Counted from the stretch's first letter, positions 1 through 9,468 are shown. The stretch: DNA of 64,000 nucleotides from JAKAAZ01 sp963817855 (GCA_963817855.1 CAWFQA010000001.1:682001-746000); one strand, 5' to 3'. The notes: a model not told the origin generated them from the sequence alone. Numbers and translations are program-made.

Positions 1-2
1 GC

Positions 3-221
3 GCGGCGTGGCTGAAAGAAAATCGTCCCTACTGGCTGGACAATGTTTCCGCGCAATATGAGACGGCCATGCAGTTGTGGATTCAGCGCGGCGTTCGCTT
101 TGGCGAAGCGCAAGCTCAATGGTACCAATCGCATACGCTGCCTCCACCGGAGGCGGTCGGATTGCCGCCGATCTCGACAACGCCAACCGGCGAGGTCCCG
201 CCAACCGTCGTTCCGCAATAA
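3..221 (+). CDS. C-terminal end of an unidentified protein (partial)
   Basis: The frame beginning at base 3 is open for 72 codons and stops at TAA 219-221; the start lies off the left edge. The visible tail is rich in aromatic residues (a YWLDNV segment followed by an alternating helix-like stretch) and ends in a proline-rich segment containing TLPPPEAVGLPP. I do not recognise the family from this fragment. It is read as coding because its amino-acid pattern is protein-like, while the overlapping ATG-initiated frame at 43-252 has an arginine-rich, shadow-like composition. About 300 bases of non-coding sequence follow before the receptor gene. Confidence 0.5.
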   Translation, partial: AAWLKENRPYWLDNVSAQYETAMQLWIQRGVRFGEAQAQWYQSHTLPPPEAVGLPPISTTPTGEVPPTVVPQ

Positions 222-360
222 CAACGGGATAGACGCTCTCATCAAGAATTAGAAGACAGTCGTTCCGCGACAAGCGAGAGGCGGTTGCAGGAGGTTGGCA
301 GCAAGGAACCCCTCTTACAACCGCATTTCTTTTGCGGGCATCCAGTTTGACTGGCACTGT

Positions 361-395
361 TTTTGGTTCAGAAGACCCTATTCACAGAACCAAAA
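361..395. repeat. 9-bp perfect inverted repeat upstream of the receptor gene
   Basis: TTTTGGTTC at 361-369 is the exact reverse complement of GAACCAAAA at 387-395, with 17 bases between. It lies about 130 bases upstream of the likely receptor start. It could be an operator or an mRNA hairpin. No other copy was seen in the window. The rest of 222-524 holds no gene I can support. Confidence 0.4.
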
Positions 396-524
396 TGATG
401 ATGCCGCCGCGGACACTCTTCGCTTCTTCTGAAGGCAACGCAGTCCGTGACGGTGCGAGATTACACAAGCCAACCCGAGCCGGGCCCGCCCACGTTCAGC
501 GAGGCTTTACAGTTTGGAGGCATC

Positions 525-3500
525 ATGCCGCACAACTCCCCCCAGCAATCCAGGAAGCTCCTCGGACTGTTTTTGTTCGTTTCCAGTTTTTTCTTCGTGA
601 CTCTGCCGTGTATGGCGCAGTTTCGCGCATCCGTCCAGGGCTCGGTTACCGATCCAACCGGCGCGATCGTTCCCGGCGCGACAGTCACTCTGACGGATAA
701 CTCGACGAACCATACGATGACAACGACGACCTCTGGCAGTGGTGTGTATACCTTCAATGCTCTGCCGCCGGATCAGTTCACATTGACGGTGACCGCACCC
801 GGATTCACGAAGAAGACGCTGAGCAACGTCCGCGTTCTGCCGGAGCAGGCCAACGCGGTGAACGTCACGCTGAACCTTGGACAGACAACCCAGACGGTGA
901 CGGTCAGCGGCGCGCAGGCGGCGCAGCTGGATACGGAGACGGCGACGCTCAGCGGCAATATCGACAGCAACCAGATCCAGCATTTGCCGTCGTTCAACCG
1001 CGACGTATTCCAACTGGCGCAACTGGCGCCGGGCGCGTTCGGAGACGCTTCCCAGGCCAGCGGCGGCGGCAGCTACAACTTGCCTGGCAATCAGGGGCCG
1101 GGCGGTTCGGCCAACGGGGCCTCAGGCATTTTCCAGACGGAAAACGGACCGCAAATTCAAACCCGCGGCGGACAATACGAGACCAACGGCATCTCCGTGG
1201 ATGGCATCAGCACGGTGAGCGCAGTTTGGGGTGGCACGTCGGTGATCACGCCTAGCGAGGATTCAGTTCAGGACGTCACGATCGTCACCAACAGTTACGA
1301 CGCCGAGAACGGTCGCTTCAGCGGCTCGCACATTCAGGTGACCTCCAAGTCCGGGACCAACCACCTGCACGGCAGTTTGTTCTTCAAAGCATCGCGGCCC
1401 GGGCTGAATGCCTATCAGCGATGGAATGGCTATGTTGCGGGTGAGAACGCCAGCAGTTCCCCTTCGGACAAGGGTGTGAATCGGAATGCTGAACGCACCA
1501 ACAATTATGGCGCTAGCGTGGGAGGGCCCATCTGGAAGAACAAGATTTTCGCCTTCTTCAACTATGAAACCAGTCCGGAAGCAGCCACGACGACTGGGCA
1601 AGGCTGGTATACGACGTCTGCGTTCGACACCTCGGCGGCGACGGGCAGTATTGCGGCAAAATATTTGTCCTATCCGGGAGAAGGGGTAGCCACCAGCGGC
1701 TTGATTGCCCAAAGCTGCTCACAGATCGGCCTGACGGAGGGAGTGAACTGCAACACGACCTCCAACGGGCTGGATGTTGGGTCCCCCATCAAGACTGGCC
1801 TGGGAATGCAGGACCTGACCTACGGAGGCAATTCCGGGACTCCTGGTGTTGGCGGGGGGCTGGATGGCGTAGCTGATCTGGGACTTTACAATACGGTCAA
1901 TCCAAGCAACACGTCGCAGGCACAGTACAACGGCCGTCTGGACGCCTACGCAAGGCAAAACGATCATGTTTTCTTTACGATTTATTGGGTGCCGGTGACG
2001 ACCACGTCCTACACCGGTCCGGTGCGCCCCGCCAACTTCTGGCATCACTCGCAAATCAACGACGCATTTTCGGTGGTCTGGAACCATGTATTCTCCCCGA
2101 CGCTGCTGAACCAGGCGCGAGCGAATGCGGCCGGTTATCGCTGGAATGAGATCACTTCGAATCCGCAGGCGCCCTTTGGATTGCCTCAGGCTAACTTCGA
2201 CAACACTGGCAGCGCGAATCCCCAGTTCTTCGGTGCGCCCGGCCCCAGCAACCTGAATCAATGGACGTACGATTACAACGACGTTCTCACGAAAACATTG
2301 GGCAGCCAGAACATCAAGGTCGGCGGTGAGCTGACCCGGCTGTACTATCTGAACAATCCCGTCTATGCGGCGCGACCCGGTTTCAATTTCAAAAACCTCT
2401 GGGATTTCGCCAACGACGCACCCTATTTTGAGAGCGGCCAGTTCGATCACTCCACCGGCGTCCCGTTTGCCAACCGCCAGGACGATCGCATTACCATGTG
2501 GGGCTTCTTCGCGCAGGATGATTACAAGATCCGGCCCAACCTGACGATGAATCTGGGCTTGCGCTGGTCATATTTCGGCGGAATGTATTCCAAGCAGAAC
2601 AATCTGGACGTGTTGCAGTTTGGATCAGGCGCCAATGCTTTGACGGGTATGAATATCAGGGTAGGAGGCAACTTATACACTCCGCAGAAGAACAACTGGG
2701 GACCGCAGATCGGGTTTGCATGGCAACCCAAGGTGTCCAACGGCAAAGCTGTCCTCCGTGGCGGCGTTGGTGTCAATTACAACCAGAATGAAATTGCCAT
2801 CCTGGCCAATGGATTTGGGAACCCGCCGAATGCGGTCTCGGCAAACTTCACGTGCCCCTATCCTTACACCAACAATCCTACCTGCGCAGGGAACTGGCAT
2901 TCTGTACGAAACGGCCGGGGACATTCATTCTCTCTTCGGATACGCGCCCAACCCGGCGGCCATTACGAATTTTGGGCCTGACAACCTGCCGCTCAGCGCG
3001 CAACCGATTTCCGTGACAGGATTTCAGGCCAATCCAAAGACGATTGTCAACTATCACTACTCCCTACAGGCGGAGTATCAATTCCCGTTCGAAACCGTGG
3101 TCACGATCGGCTACCTGGGAAGCGAGTCGCGGCACTTGCTGACGCAAGCAAACTTTAACGTGATCGCGTTGGGTCACGGCATCCCTCTGAATCCCAAGGC
3201 CAATTTTGTCGATTACTACTCGAACACCGCGAATGGCAATTTCAACGGGATGACCGCGACGTTGACGCATAACTTCGCGCACCAGTTCCAGGCGGAAGTG
3301 CAATATACCTGGGCGAAGGCGATGGATGAGAACTCTGGCCCGTATTCGGAAGATCCCTATCCGTTCGATGTTCATGCCGCGTACGGTCGGTCTGACTACA
3401 ACGTGCAGAATGCGTTCAAGCTCTTCGGACTGTGGCAGCCAATTTTCTTCCACGGAAGCAACAGTTGGAAGGAGAAGGTAGTCGGCGGTTGGTCGCTGGG

Positions 3501-4059
3501 CGGCATCTGGAATGTGCACAGCGGATTCCCGTTCAATCCGGTCTATAACACCACCGGACCGTATTACCAGGGCAGCGGATATGGAGCATTGCGTCCTTCC
3601 AAATATCTGGGCGGCGCGGGCTCGAAGACGAACAACAGCGTCTTCAAGGGAAACGTCAACCCCAACTATGGCGGCGATGCGACGAAATACTTCGCGCCTC
3701 CTGTCTACGTTCAAGGGCCGGCTTTCCCAGCGACCGCTCCAGCTCCAACGCCGGGCATCCACCGCAACAGCTTGAACGGTCCGGGATACAACGACGTGGA
3801 CGCCAGCTTGACCAAGGCGTTCGGACTGCCGAAGATGCGGGTTCTGGGTGATGCAGCGAGATTCGAAGTACGCGCCGATGTCTATAATTTGTTCAACAAG
3901 ACGAACATCAACACCGCATCCATGGACAACACCATCGGTTCAGCGAACCCGGACGGTACGATTAGCTCGGTCAATTCGCACTTTGGCTTACCTAACAGCT
4001 TCAACAATCCCGCACTCGGAAGCCGAACCGTTCAACTGCAGGCTCGCTTCAGTTTCTAG
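525..4059 (+). pseudogene. Oar-like TonB-dependent outer-membrane receptor, frameshifted
   Basis: Two frames join into one receptor of about 1,180 residues. The first runs from ATG 525 (GGAGG 6 bases upstream) and reads out of frame to a stop at 2979-2981. The second takes over near 2890 and ends at 4059 in an aromatic-terminated strand (QARFSF), typical of outer-membrane barrels. The N-terminus has a signal peptide ending near PCMAQ, then a carboxypeptidase-regulatory beta-sandwich (GSVTDPTGAIVPGATVTLT), then a plug and barrel. Deleting one base in the run GGGAA at 2889-2893 restores one frame (CAGTGILYETAG). Such receptors in Acidobacteria are thought to take up large oligosaccharides or peptides. 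The longer start at 447 has no signal peptide. The break may be true inactivation or a homopolymer sequencing error. Confidence 0.85.
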
Positions 4060-4142
4060 AATGCACTTGCGGTTTTCTTTCTTCTGGGGGTGCATACGAG
4101 TGCACCCCTTACATTTTTGGATAGGGCCAGGGAGCGGAATTT

Positions 4143-5684
4143 ATGGAGTGGATTTGCATGCTGCAACGAAAATCATTCTTCAGCCTTGGGGCGACCCTCG
4201 CTGCGCTTGTCATTGCATTCGGAGTGAGCACCGCAGCCGGCGCGCAGGAAACCATCACCGTTGACGCGCATGCGCAGACCACGGCGTTTCCGCATTTCTG
4301 GGAGCAGATGTTCGGCTCCGGGCACGCGATTCTTTCGCTGCGCGCCAATTATCGCCGCGATGTGCGGTCAGTGAAAAGTGTGACCGAGTTTCGTTATGCT
4401 CGTTTCCACGGAATTTTGAATCACGAGGTAGGGGTCTACAACCTGGGCGACGACGGCAAGCCGGTCTACAACTTTTCTTACGTCGACCAGATTTACGATG
4501 GGCTGCTGAAGAATGGTGTGCGGCCGTTTGTTGAGATCAGCTTTATGCCCAGAAAGCTGGCATTCAATCCGGACGATCTGCATGCCTTCTGGTACAAGCC
4601 GAATGTGTCGCCACCGAAGAGCTGGGAACTCTGGGATGAACTGATGAAGCATTTCGCGCAGCACCTGATCGATCGTTATGGGATCGATGAAGTGTCGCAA
4701 TGGTATTTCGAGGTATGGAATGAACCGAACATTGACTTCTGGGGAGGCGTTCCGCGGCAGGCGTCATACTTTGATCTGTTCGATCACACCGCTCGCGATT
4801 TGAAGAGCGTCAGCCCGCGCCTGCGGGTTGGAGGGCCGGCAACCGCGGCGGCCTCTTGGATCGTGCCGTTTTTGCAGCATGTCGCCGCAAATCATGTGCC
4901 CATCGATTTTGTTTCCACGCACGGGTATGCGGACGATACGGTTGAAAACTTATTTCACAACGACAAGCCGGTGCCGATGGATGACCGGGTGTGCGGCGCA
5001 GTGAAAAAAGTTCAAGGGCAAATCGAGGCTTCGCCGCTGCCGAAGCTGCCACTGTTTTGGACAGAGTGGAACGTGCAGGGAATGGACGATTCCCGTGACA
5101 CTCCGTTTGTTGGACCGGGAGTGGCGAACACGATTCGCGAGTGCGATGGACATGTGAAGCTGATGTCCTTCTGGACCTTCGACGATGTATTTGAGGAGGG
5201 TGGTGTGGCGCATACCCCATTCGATGGCGGTTTTGGATTAATCGCGCTGGGCGGCATCAAGAAGCCGAGCTACTACGACTTCGGCCTGCTGCATCAACTG
5301 GGCGATGAAAGGCTCGCCAACGCTGCAGATAATGTTCTCGTAACTCATAGCAAGGATGGGGGGTTAGCGGTCGTAGTTTGGAATATTGTTGATCCGGGAA
5401 AAAACGGCGCGACGAAAACTGTTCGGCTGGATTTCTCGGGCGTGCCCAGCGGCGCGGCAATTACTGTGAGCCGAGTGGATGGGAGCCATGGCGATCCGAT
5501 GCCGGCGTATCGTGCGATGGGGAGTCCGCAATATCCTACGATGGCGCAAATCGCCAAGCTGAATGCGGCTTCCGCGCTGCCGCCGCCGACGCAGGAACAT
5601 CTGGACGGGAGTCATCTGACGCTGCATCTGGCTCCGAATGCGCTGGTGCTGGTGAAGATTCCGGCTAGCTCGGGGGAAAAATAA
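4143..5684 (+). CDS. Secreted GH39-like glycoside hydrolase (beta-xylosidase type)
   Basis: A 513-residue protein with an N-terminal signal peptide (LQRKSFF, then a hydrophobic stretch, cleavage near AAGAQ). It has the two-glutamate layout of glycoside hydrolase family 39: acid/base E194 in VWNEPNIDFWGG and nucleophile E308 in FWTEWN. Members are retaining enzymes that release xylose or similar sugars from oligosaccharides. The C-terminal part resembles the accessory beta-sandwich of these enzymes. Two starts fit: ATG 4143 with GGAGCGG upstream, and ATG 4158 (MLQRK) with GGAGTGG upstream; the second gives a cleaner signal peptide. It lies 84 bases downstream of the receptor gene, so uptake and hydrolysis of plant polymers may be linked. 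The exact substrate is not determined. Confidence 0.85.
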   Translation: MEWICMLQRKSFFSLGATLAALVIAFGVSTAAGAQETITVDAHAQTTAFPHFWEQMFGSGHAILSLRANYRRDVRSVKSVTEFRYARFHGILNHEVGVYNLGDDGKPVYNFSYVDQIYDGLLKNGVRPFVEISFMPRKLAFNPDDLHAFWYKPNVSPPKSWELWDELMKHFAQHLIDRYGIDEVSQWYFEVWNEPNIDFWGGVPRQASYFDLFDHTARDLKSVSPRLRVGGPATAAASWIVPFLQHVAANHVPIDFVSTHGYADDTVENLFHNDKPVPMDDRVCGAVKKVQGQIEASPLPKLPLFWTEWNVQGMDDSRDTPFVGPGVANTIRECDGHVKLMSFWTFDDVFEEGGVAHTPFDGGFGLIALGGIKKPSYYDFGLLHQLGDERLANAADNVLVTHSKDGGLAVVVWNIVDPGKNGATKTVRLDFSGVPSGAAITVSRVDGSHGDPMPAYRAMGSPQYPTMAQIAKLNAASALPPPTQEHLDGSHLTLHLAPNALVLVKIPASSGEK

Positions 5685-5700
5685 CGCGCGGGAAAATTTA

Positions 5701-5754
5701 GTTGCCTTAGCAACGAAATTGGCCGATTTTGAGCAATATGGTTGCCTTAGCAAC
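5701..5754. promoter_or_regulatory. Two identical 14-bp palindromes, 40 bp apart
   Basis: GTTGCCTTAGCAAC occurs at 5701-5714 and again at 5741-5754. Each is a GTTGC-CTTA-GCAAC inverted repeat with A/T-rich flanks that extend the symmetry (TTTA before, AAATT after). The spacing is four helical turns, so dimeric repressors would sit on one DNA face. The form recalls MarR-family operators. They lie between convergent genes, where an operator is not expected. A T-run after the second copy would also allow a weak terminator. Confidence 0.4.
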
Positions 5755-5824
5755 TAAATTTTTTAAGCTGTTTTGCACTGAATTTGGTGCGGAAATGGCT
5801 CCATGTCGGGCGGGACAGGAACCG

Positions 5825-6607
5825 CTACGTCAGCCGCCGTAATTGCTGTTGCGGGGTGAAGACTCTGCGCGGGACGAGATAGGTGGCTGTCAGGCAGCTG
5901 ACTGCGCCGGCGATAAAAATCATGCTGAGGATGACGAACTGATAGAGCGCGGCGTAGATCGGCGACGTGCCGGAAAGCACCATGCCGGCCATCATGCCGG
6001 GGATCCAAACGATGCCGAGCGAACGAAGATTGTCGGTGGCGGGGATCAGGCTGGCATGAAAGGAAGCGCGCAGGTACGGTTCGGCGGCATGGTCCGGGGC
6101 GGCGCCCAGCGCCAGGGCGGACTCGATTTCACCGCGATGGGAGCGGATGTCGCCCAGAAAACGATTGAGAAACAGCGACTGAATGTTCATGTTCTGGGCG
6201 ATGACCATGCTTCCCACAGGGATGAGGATGATGATTTTTGGCTCGACAATGCCGAGTACCGTCATCACCGTGAGAACTCCGCCTGCGCCGGCAGCCATGC
6301 AGAGCAGGGAGAGCGTGTAGGCGCCGGGTAGCTCCGGCACGCGGCGGCGCACAATGGTGGCGGCGATGAAGATCATGATGATCAAAACCGGAATTCCAGT
6401 CCACCAGGGACCGTGCAAGAGGGCGACGATCAGAAAACCGACGAGCAGAATCTGAACGATGCCGCGCAGCAGCACCAGGGGAATTTCGCGGCCGATTTTG
6501 GCTCCGCGGCGAGAAGCGAACTGGGCGACGATGATGGCCAGCACGGCCACGGCGGCGGCCTGACCCAGCCCGAGAGCCATTTGCGTATGAAACAGGAGTT
6601 TAAGCAT
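5825..6607 (-). CDS. fetB: FetB/YbbM-type ABC exporter permease (UPF0014)
   Basis: A 260-residue, highly hydrophobic protein of the UPF0014 family, with about seven membrane segments. The family hallmarks are visible: an AATIVRRRVPELPGAY-like loop, a central QNMNIQSLFLNRF segment and an ALGAAPDHAAEPYLR loop that would touch the ATPase. E. coli FetAB exports iron and protects against oxidative stress; that role is inferred here. The start is taken as ATG 6607 (MLKLLFHT), because it overlaps the stop of the upstream ATPase gene by 8 bases, indicating translational coupling; an in-frame start 30 bases further upstream would lie inside fetA. Confidence 0.85.
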   Translation of the reverse strand: MLKLLFHTQMALGLGQAAAVAVLAIIVAQFASRRGAKIGREIPLVLLRGIVQILLVGFLIVALLHGPWWTGIPVLIIMIFIAATIVRRRVPELPGAYTLSLLCMAAGAGGVLTVMTVLGIVEPKIIILIPVGSMVIAQNMNIQSLFLNRFLGDIRSHRGEIESALALGAAPDHAAEPYLRASFHASLIPATDNLRSLGIVWIPGMMAGMVLSGTSPIYAALYQFVILSMIFIAGAVSCLTATYLVPRRVFTPQQQLRRLT

Positions 6608-7295
6608 GCAGTAACTCTTGCGAGGTACCAAAGCCAACGACCTGGCCCGCTTCCAGCCTTAGCACCAGGTCGGCGACGCGGCGGGCCTGCGCGACGTCGT
6701 GAGTCACCCAGACACAGGTCATGTTGCGCTCGCGGACGAGAGAGGCTAACAAATGCTCGATGTCTTGTTTCGAGAGATCGTCGAGGGCGGAAGTGGGCTC
6801 ATCGAGCAGCAGGACTTCCGGCTGGTTTGCCAGGGCGCGAGCGATGGAGATTCGCTGGGCCTCGCCGCCGGAAAGGGTGGCAACGTCGCGGGATTCATAT
6901 CCAGCCATGCCAACTTGCTGGATCAGGTCGGTCACCTGGGAGTCTTGCAGGACGATTCCGTGCTGCGCGGGGCCGTAGCGGACATTGGCGGCGGCCGCGC
7001 CGGGAAATAAATACGCCTGCTGCATGACCATGCCGACGCGACGGCGCAGATTTCGGGGGTCCATTTCGCGGGTGTCGGCGCCTTGCAGCAGGACTGCGCC
7101 GCTGGTGGGTTCATCCAGCCGGTTCAGCATGCGGAGCAGGGTGCTTTTGCCGGCTCCGCTGGGGCCGAGTACGGCGAGAACCTGTCCCTGGTCAAGACGA
7201 AAGCTGACATTGCGCAGCAGAGATTTTGGGCCACCCGGCTGATCGAGCGTCCGGGACAGATCCCTCGCTTCCAGTACGGCTGCATTTGTTGTCAA
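6600..7295 (-). CDS. fetA: FetA/YbbL-type ABC transporter ATP-binding protein
   Basis: An ABC ATPase with Walker A GPSGAGKST, signature LSGGEAQRIS, Walker B VLLLDEPTSALD and the switch histidine in VWVTHDVAQ. Length and neighbour (fetB, overlapping by 8 bases) make it the ATPase of a FetAB-like exporter. The start is uncertain. TTG 7295 gives a family-sized protein of 231 residues; an in-frame ATG at 7397 would add about 34 residues of unconvincing, repeat-derived sequence. The segment encoding RTLDQPGGPKSLL matches a repeat that also lies upstream of the gene at 7431-7473, so the N-terminus may have been remodelled by that repeat. Confidence 0.8.
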   Translation of the reverse strand: MTTNAAVLEARDLSRTLDQPGGPKSLLRNVSFRLDQGQVLAVLGPSGAGKSTLLRMLNRLDEPTSGAVLLQGADTREMDPRNLRRRVGMVMQQAYLFPGAAAANVRYGPAQHGIVLQDSQVTDLIQQVGMAGYESRDVATLSGGEAQRISIARALANQPEVLLLDEPTSALDDLSKQDIEHLLASLVRERNMTCVWVTHDVAQARRVADLVLRLEAGQVVGFGTSQELLHA

Positions 7296-7473
7296 GGATA
7301 GCCCCGCTGGTAATAGGGCCAGTTTAAACCGTATCGTACTCGGGTCAGAGCTCTTGTGACGTTTTCGCGAGTTGGGTTGGCGAGCGAACTTGAGCAAGGT
7401 GCGCTGATACTTGCTGCGAGGGAGCGAACCTAAGCAGGGATTTTGGGTCGCCCGGCTGATCGAGCGTTCGGGT
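7216..7473. repeat. Imperfect direct repeat, one copy inside fetA, one upstream
   Basis: The segments 7216-7257 and 7431-7473 share a core of about 36 bases with few mismatches (both contain CCCGGCTGATCGAGCGT). The first copy is coding in fetA; the second lies in the spacer before the next gene. This may be a local duplication or two copies of a short mobile repeat. Confidence 0.5.
7337..7380. repeat. Short dispersed repeat, copy 1 (second copy at 9469-9512)
   Basis: The 44 bases at 7337-7380 match 9469-9512 with about 6 differences; both contain CGCGAGTTGGGTTG. In the second copy the arms CTCGTGAC and GTCGCGAG pair around a GTT loop, so it can form a hairpin. Both copies lie between genes in the accessory region. 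Confidence 0.5.
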
Positions 7474-7502
7474 CGATGCTGGATCGCGGCGAGTTGGAAC
7501 CC

Positions 7503-7964
7503 TCAGCCTCCGAACTGTCGTAGATGATGGTCGACGTGTTTGTACATGAGAATGGCCCACTGATGCGGTTTGAGCGAACCAAAGAAAGGATGTGGGTGCT
7601 GGGAGCAGCAAGCTGCACCCTGGTTAACAAAGCTATCGATAGTTGTGATGAGCTGGACACGCTCGCGCTCGAAGTCGCACTGCGTTGGGTCCGCCGAGAA
7701 GAGTTCCGGTGAGGAGGGTGAGTTGCGGCGCATCGGCTTATCATCGCCGAAAACCAGCGGCTTGATCAGCGGGCCGATGAGGTTGGCTGGAAACGGTGCA
7801 CGTTTGGGGTTGATGGTGCCCATGGCCATCTGAAAACCGGAGGTACAGTGGGCGAGGGTCTGGGCAAGGGTCATGGTGCCCCACTGCCGCTCACTCTCAG
7901 GATGGAGGCGCATGATGCGTTGCTTTATGTCTTCTACTAGAGTGGGGTCAAAGAGATTTTCCAT
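7503..7964 (-). CDS. DUF1569 / DinB-like four-helix protein
   Basis: A 153-residue cytoplasmic protein beginning MENLFDPTLVEDIKQR. The layout fits the DUF1569 branch of the DinB/YfiT superfamily: an early WGTMTLAQTLAHC helix with a potential metal-binding histidine, and a C-terminal KHVDHHLRQF histidine cluster. Such proteins are small metal-binding or thiol-transfer enzymes of unknown substrate. ATG 7964 is chosen because the family-like sequence begins there; the 20 codons upstream are unlike the family. No operon partner is evident. Confidence 0.7.
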   Translation of the reverse strand: MENLFDPTLVEDIKQRIMRLHPESERQWGTMTLAQTLAHCTSGFQMAMGTINPKRAPFPANLIGPLIKPLVFGDDKPMRRNSPSSPELFSADPTQCDFERERVQLITTIDSFVNQGAACCSQHPHPFFGSLKPHQWAILMYKHVDHHLRQFGG

Positions 7965-8121
7965 GGGATTTGCCCTCTGTTTCTGGGTGGACCATCGTGA
8001 GCGGTCCCAACAACTTTCTACCATCCTAAGAAGAGTGCTTGGTATTTAAGAATCATGGTTCAGGTGCTGAGATATAGGAGTGTTCGGCTGCGCCTGCGCA
8101 GTCGCTCAGGATTGCCGCGGG

Positions 8122-8517
8122 CTAGTGTCGGGAAAAGGCGGCGGAGGGGGATGGGGCGGAGCTGGATTGGCTTTGCTTGATATCCATGCGTTCGATGAGA
8201 CCGTTGGCGATGGTATACAGGTGCCACACTTCGCCATCGGAAAGAACGTCGCCGGCGAGGCTCTTCACGAGCTGATGAACCTTGACGTCGATCATGCCGC
8301 CCTCGCGGTCGATCACTTCGATCGGTTCCACGTGAGGATCAAACTGCTTCCACTGACGGGTCCAGTAGGCACGAATCTCTTCTTTGCCGACGGCACGACC
8401 GCCTTCCGACGCCTTGGGCCAGCTGACGTTCTCACTCATGAGCGTCAGCGCGCCGTCAATATCTCGCCGGTTAAAAGCAGCGTAGGCCTGAGCTATCAGA
8501 GTCTGTGTACTTGCCAT
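8122..8517 (-). CDS. SnoaL-like / NTF2-fold protein
   Basis: A 131-residue protein of the SnoaL-like (nuclear transport factor 2) fold. It has the typical N-terminal helices (AYAAFNRRDIDGALTLM), then a VGKEEIRAYWTRQW segment and a beta-sheet half. Members are small polyketide-cyclase or ester-hydrolase-like enzymes, or of unknown role; the substrate cannot be told here. The start ATG 8517 has GGAGGA 4 bases upstream. A 16-base palindrome at 8529-8544 sits directly before the ribosome-binding site and may be its operator. The serine-rich C-terminal tail is probably disordered. Confidence 0.7.
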   Translation of the reverse strand: MASTQTLIAQAYAAFNRRDIDGALTLMSENVSWPKASEGGRAVGKEEIRAYWTRQWKQFDPHVEPIEVIDREGGMIDVKVHQLVKSLAGDVLSDGEVWHLYTIANGLIERMDIKQSQSSSAPSPSAAFSRH

Positions 8518-8528
8518 GGGTCCTCCAG

Positions 8529-8544
8529 CGTACATATGTGTACG
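8529..8544 (-). promoter_or_regulatory. Palindrome just upstream of the SnoaL-like gene
   Basis: CGTACA-TATG-TGTACG is a perfect inverted repeat with 6-base arms, ending 11 bases before the start codon of the SnoaL-like gene and next to its ribosome-binding site. A repressor bound here would block transcription or translation. No matching regulator gene is nearby. Confidence 0.3.
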
Positions 8545-8586
8545 TTACACGAATGGCAACCGGTGCCTCATTCAGCCGAGAACGGA

Positions 8587-8619
8587 GCCGAGTCACCCAT
8601 TGCGGCCCGATCGGTAGGC
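8587..8619. repeat. Short dispersed repeat (second copy at 11600-11632)
   Basis: The two 33-base segments share 27 positions, beginning GCCGAGT and containing the CCCGA core. Both lie in non-coding DNA of the accessory stretch, about 3 kb apart. The function is unknown; chance is not fully excluded at this length. Confidence 0.3.
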
Positions 8620-8659
8620 TGAAGCTGGTATTACGACTGAATTCGGCGAAGTACGCTGG

Positions 8660-8825
8660 TTAGCGATCATCATGGGATGGCTGGCGGGGTGGTGGCACTG
8701 CGCTCGTGGATGCGTTTTCCTGTACCTTTACATCGCGTCCGTCATTGAGAATACGAAACGTCTTTCCGGTCGAGCGAAGTTTGGGCCAGAATGTGCGTGA
8801 TTTCCTCAGGGGTAAGGTGGGTCAC
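8660..8825 (-). pseudogene. Possible small protein gene with one frameshift
   Basis: Reading leftward from GTG 8825, the sequence gives MTHLTPEEITHILAQ. Removing one base from the T-run at 8780-8782 continues it as LRSTGKTFRILNDGRDVKVQ and on to TAA at 8660-8662, about 54 residues in all. Both halves look protein-like, which random sequence rarely does. I do not recognise a family. As given, the frame stops after 27 codons. The rest of 8545-8888 holds no other gene I can support. Confidence 0.3.
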
Positions 8826-8888
8826 TGATACGGATCGACGCAAAGACCGCGGTGTTCGCATCTAATCGAGCACAAGGAGCACGCAAAC

Positions 8889-9365
8889 ATGAAGCCAAAG
8901 AACACGATCTGCCTCTGGTACGACAAGGACGCGCATGAGGCGGCGAGTTTCTACGCAGCCACCTTTCCGGATAGTAAAGTAACCGCTGTACACAAGGCTC
9001 CCGGTGACTATCCGGGCGGCAAGAAGGGCGATGTGCTGACGGTGGAGTTCACTGTTCTGGGCATTCCCTGTCTCGGTCTCAACGGCGGCCCGGCGTTCCG
9101 GCACAGCGAGGCCTTTTCCTTCCAGGTCGCGACGGAGAATCAGGAAGAGACGGACCGTTACTGGAACGCGATCGTCGGCAACGGCGGCACGGAAAGCCAG
9201 TGCGGTTGGTGCAAGGATCGCTGGGGCCTCTCCTGGCAGATCACCCCGCGCACGCTAACCGATGCGCTTGCGGTTGGTGGCGGTGAGGCAAAGCGTGCCT
9301 TCGAGGCGATGATGGGGATGGGAAAGATCGACATCGCCGCCATCGAGGCCGCGCGGCGAGGCTGA
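8889..9365 (+). CDS. VOC-fold protein (PhnB / demethylubiquinone-methyltransferase-like)
   Basis: A 158-residue vicinal-oxygen-chelate protein with two beta-alpha-beta-beta-beta halves. The start KNTICLWYDKDAHEAASFYA and the LTVEFTVLGIPCLGLNGGP and CGWCKDRWGLSWQITP segments are characteristic of the PhnB-like subgroup often labelled 3-demethylubiquinone-9 3-methyltransferase, although true methyltransferase activity is not established for it. The gene stands alone, and AAGGAG lies 7-12 bases upstream of the ATG. It is probably a small metal-dependent enzyme or binding protein. Confidence 0.8.
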   Translation: MKPKNTICLWYDKDAHEAASFYAATFPDSKVTAVHKAPGDYPGGKKGDVLTVEFTVLGIPCLGLNGGPAFRHSEAFSFQVATENQEETDRYWNAIVGNGGTESQCGWCKDRWGLSWQITPRTLTDALAVGGGEAKRAFEAMMGMGKIDIAAIEAARRG

Positions 9366-9468
9366 CGCGAACACGCTGGCAGGTTCAGGCTGTGGGTGAT
9401 TTGGGTTTGATAGCGAGCCGGATTCGGCCGGACGAAGAGTTACGACCAAGGCACACATATAGGCATGG

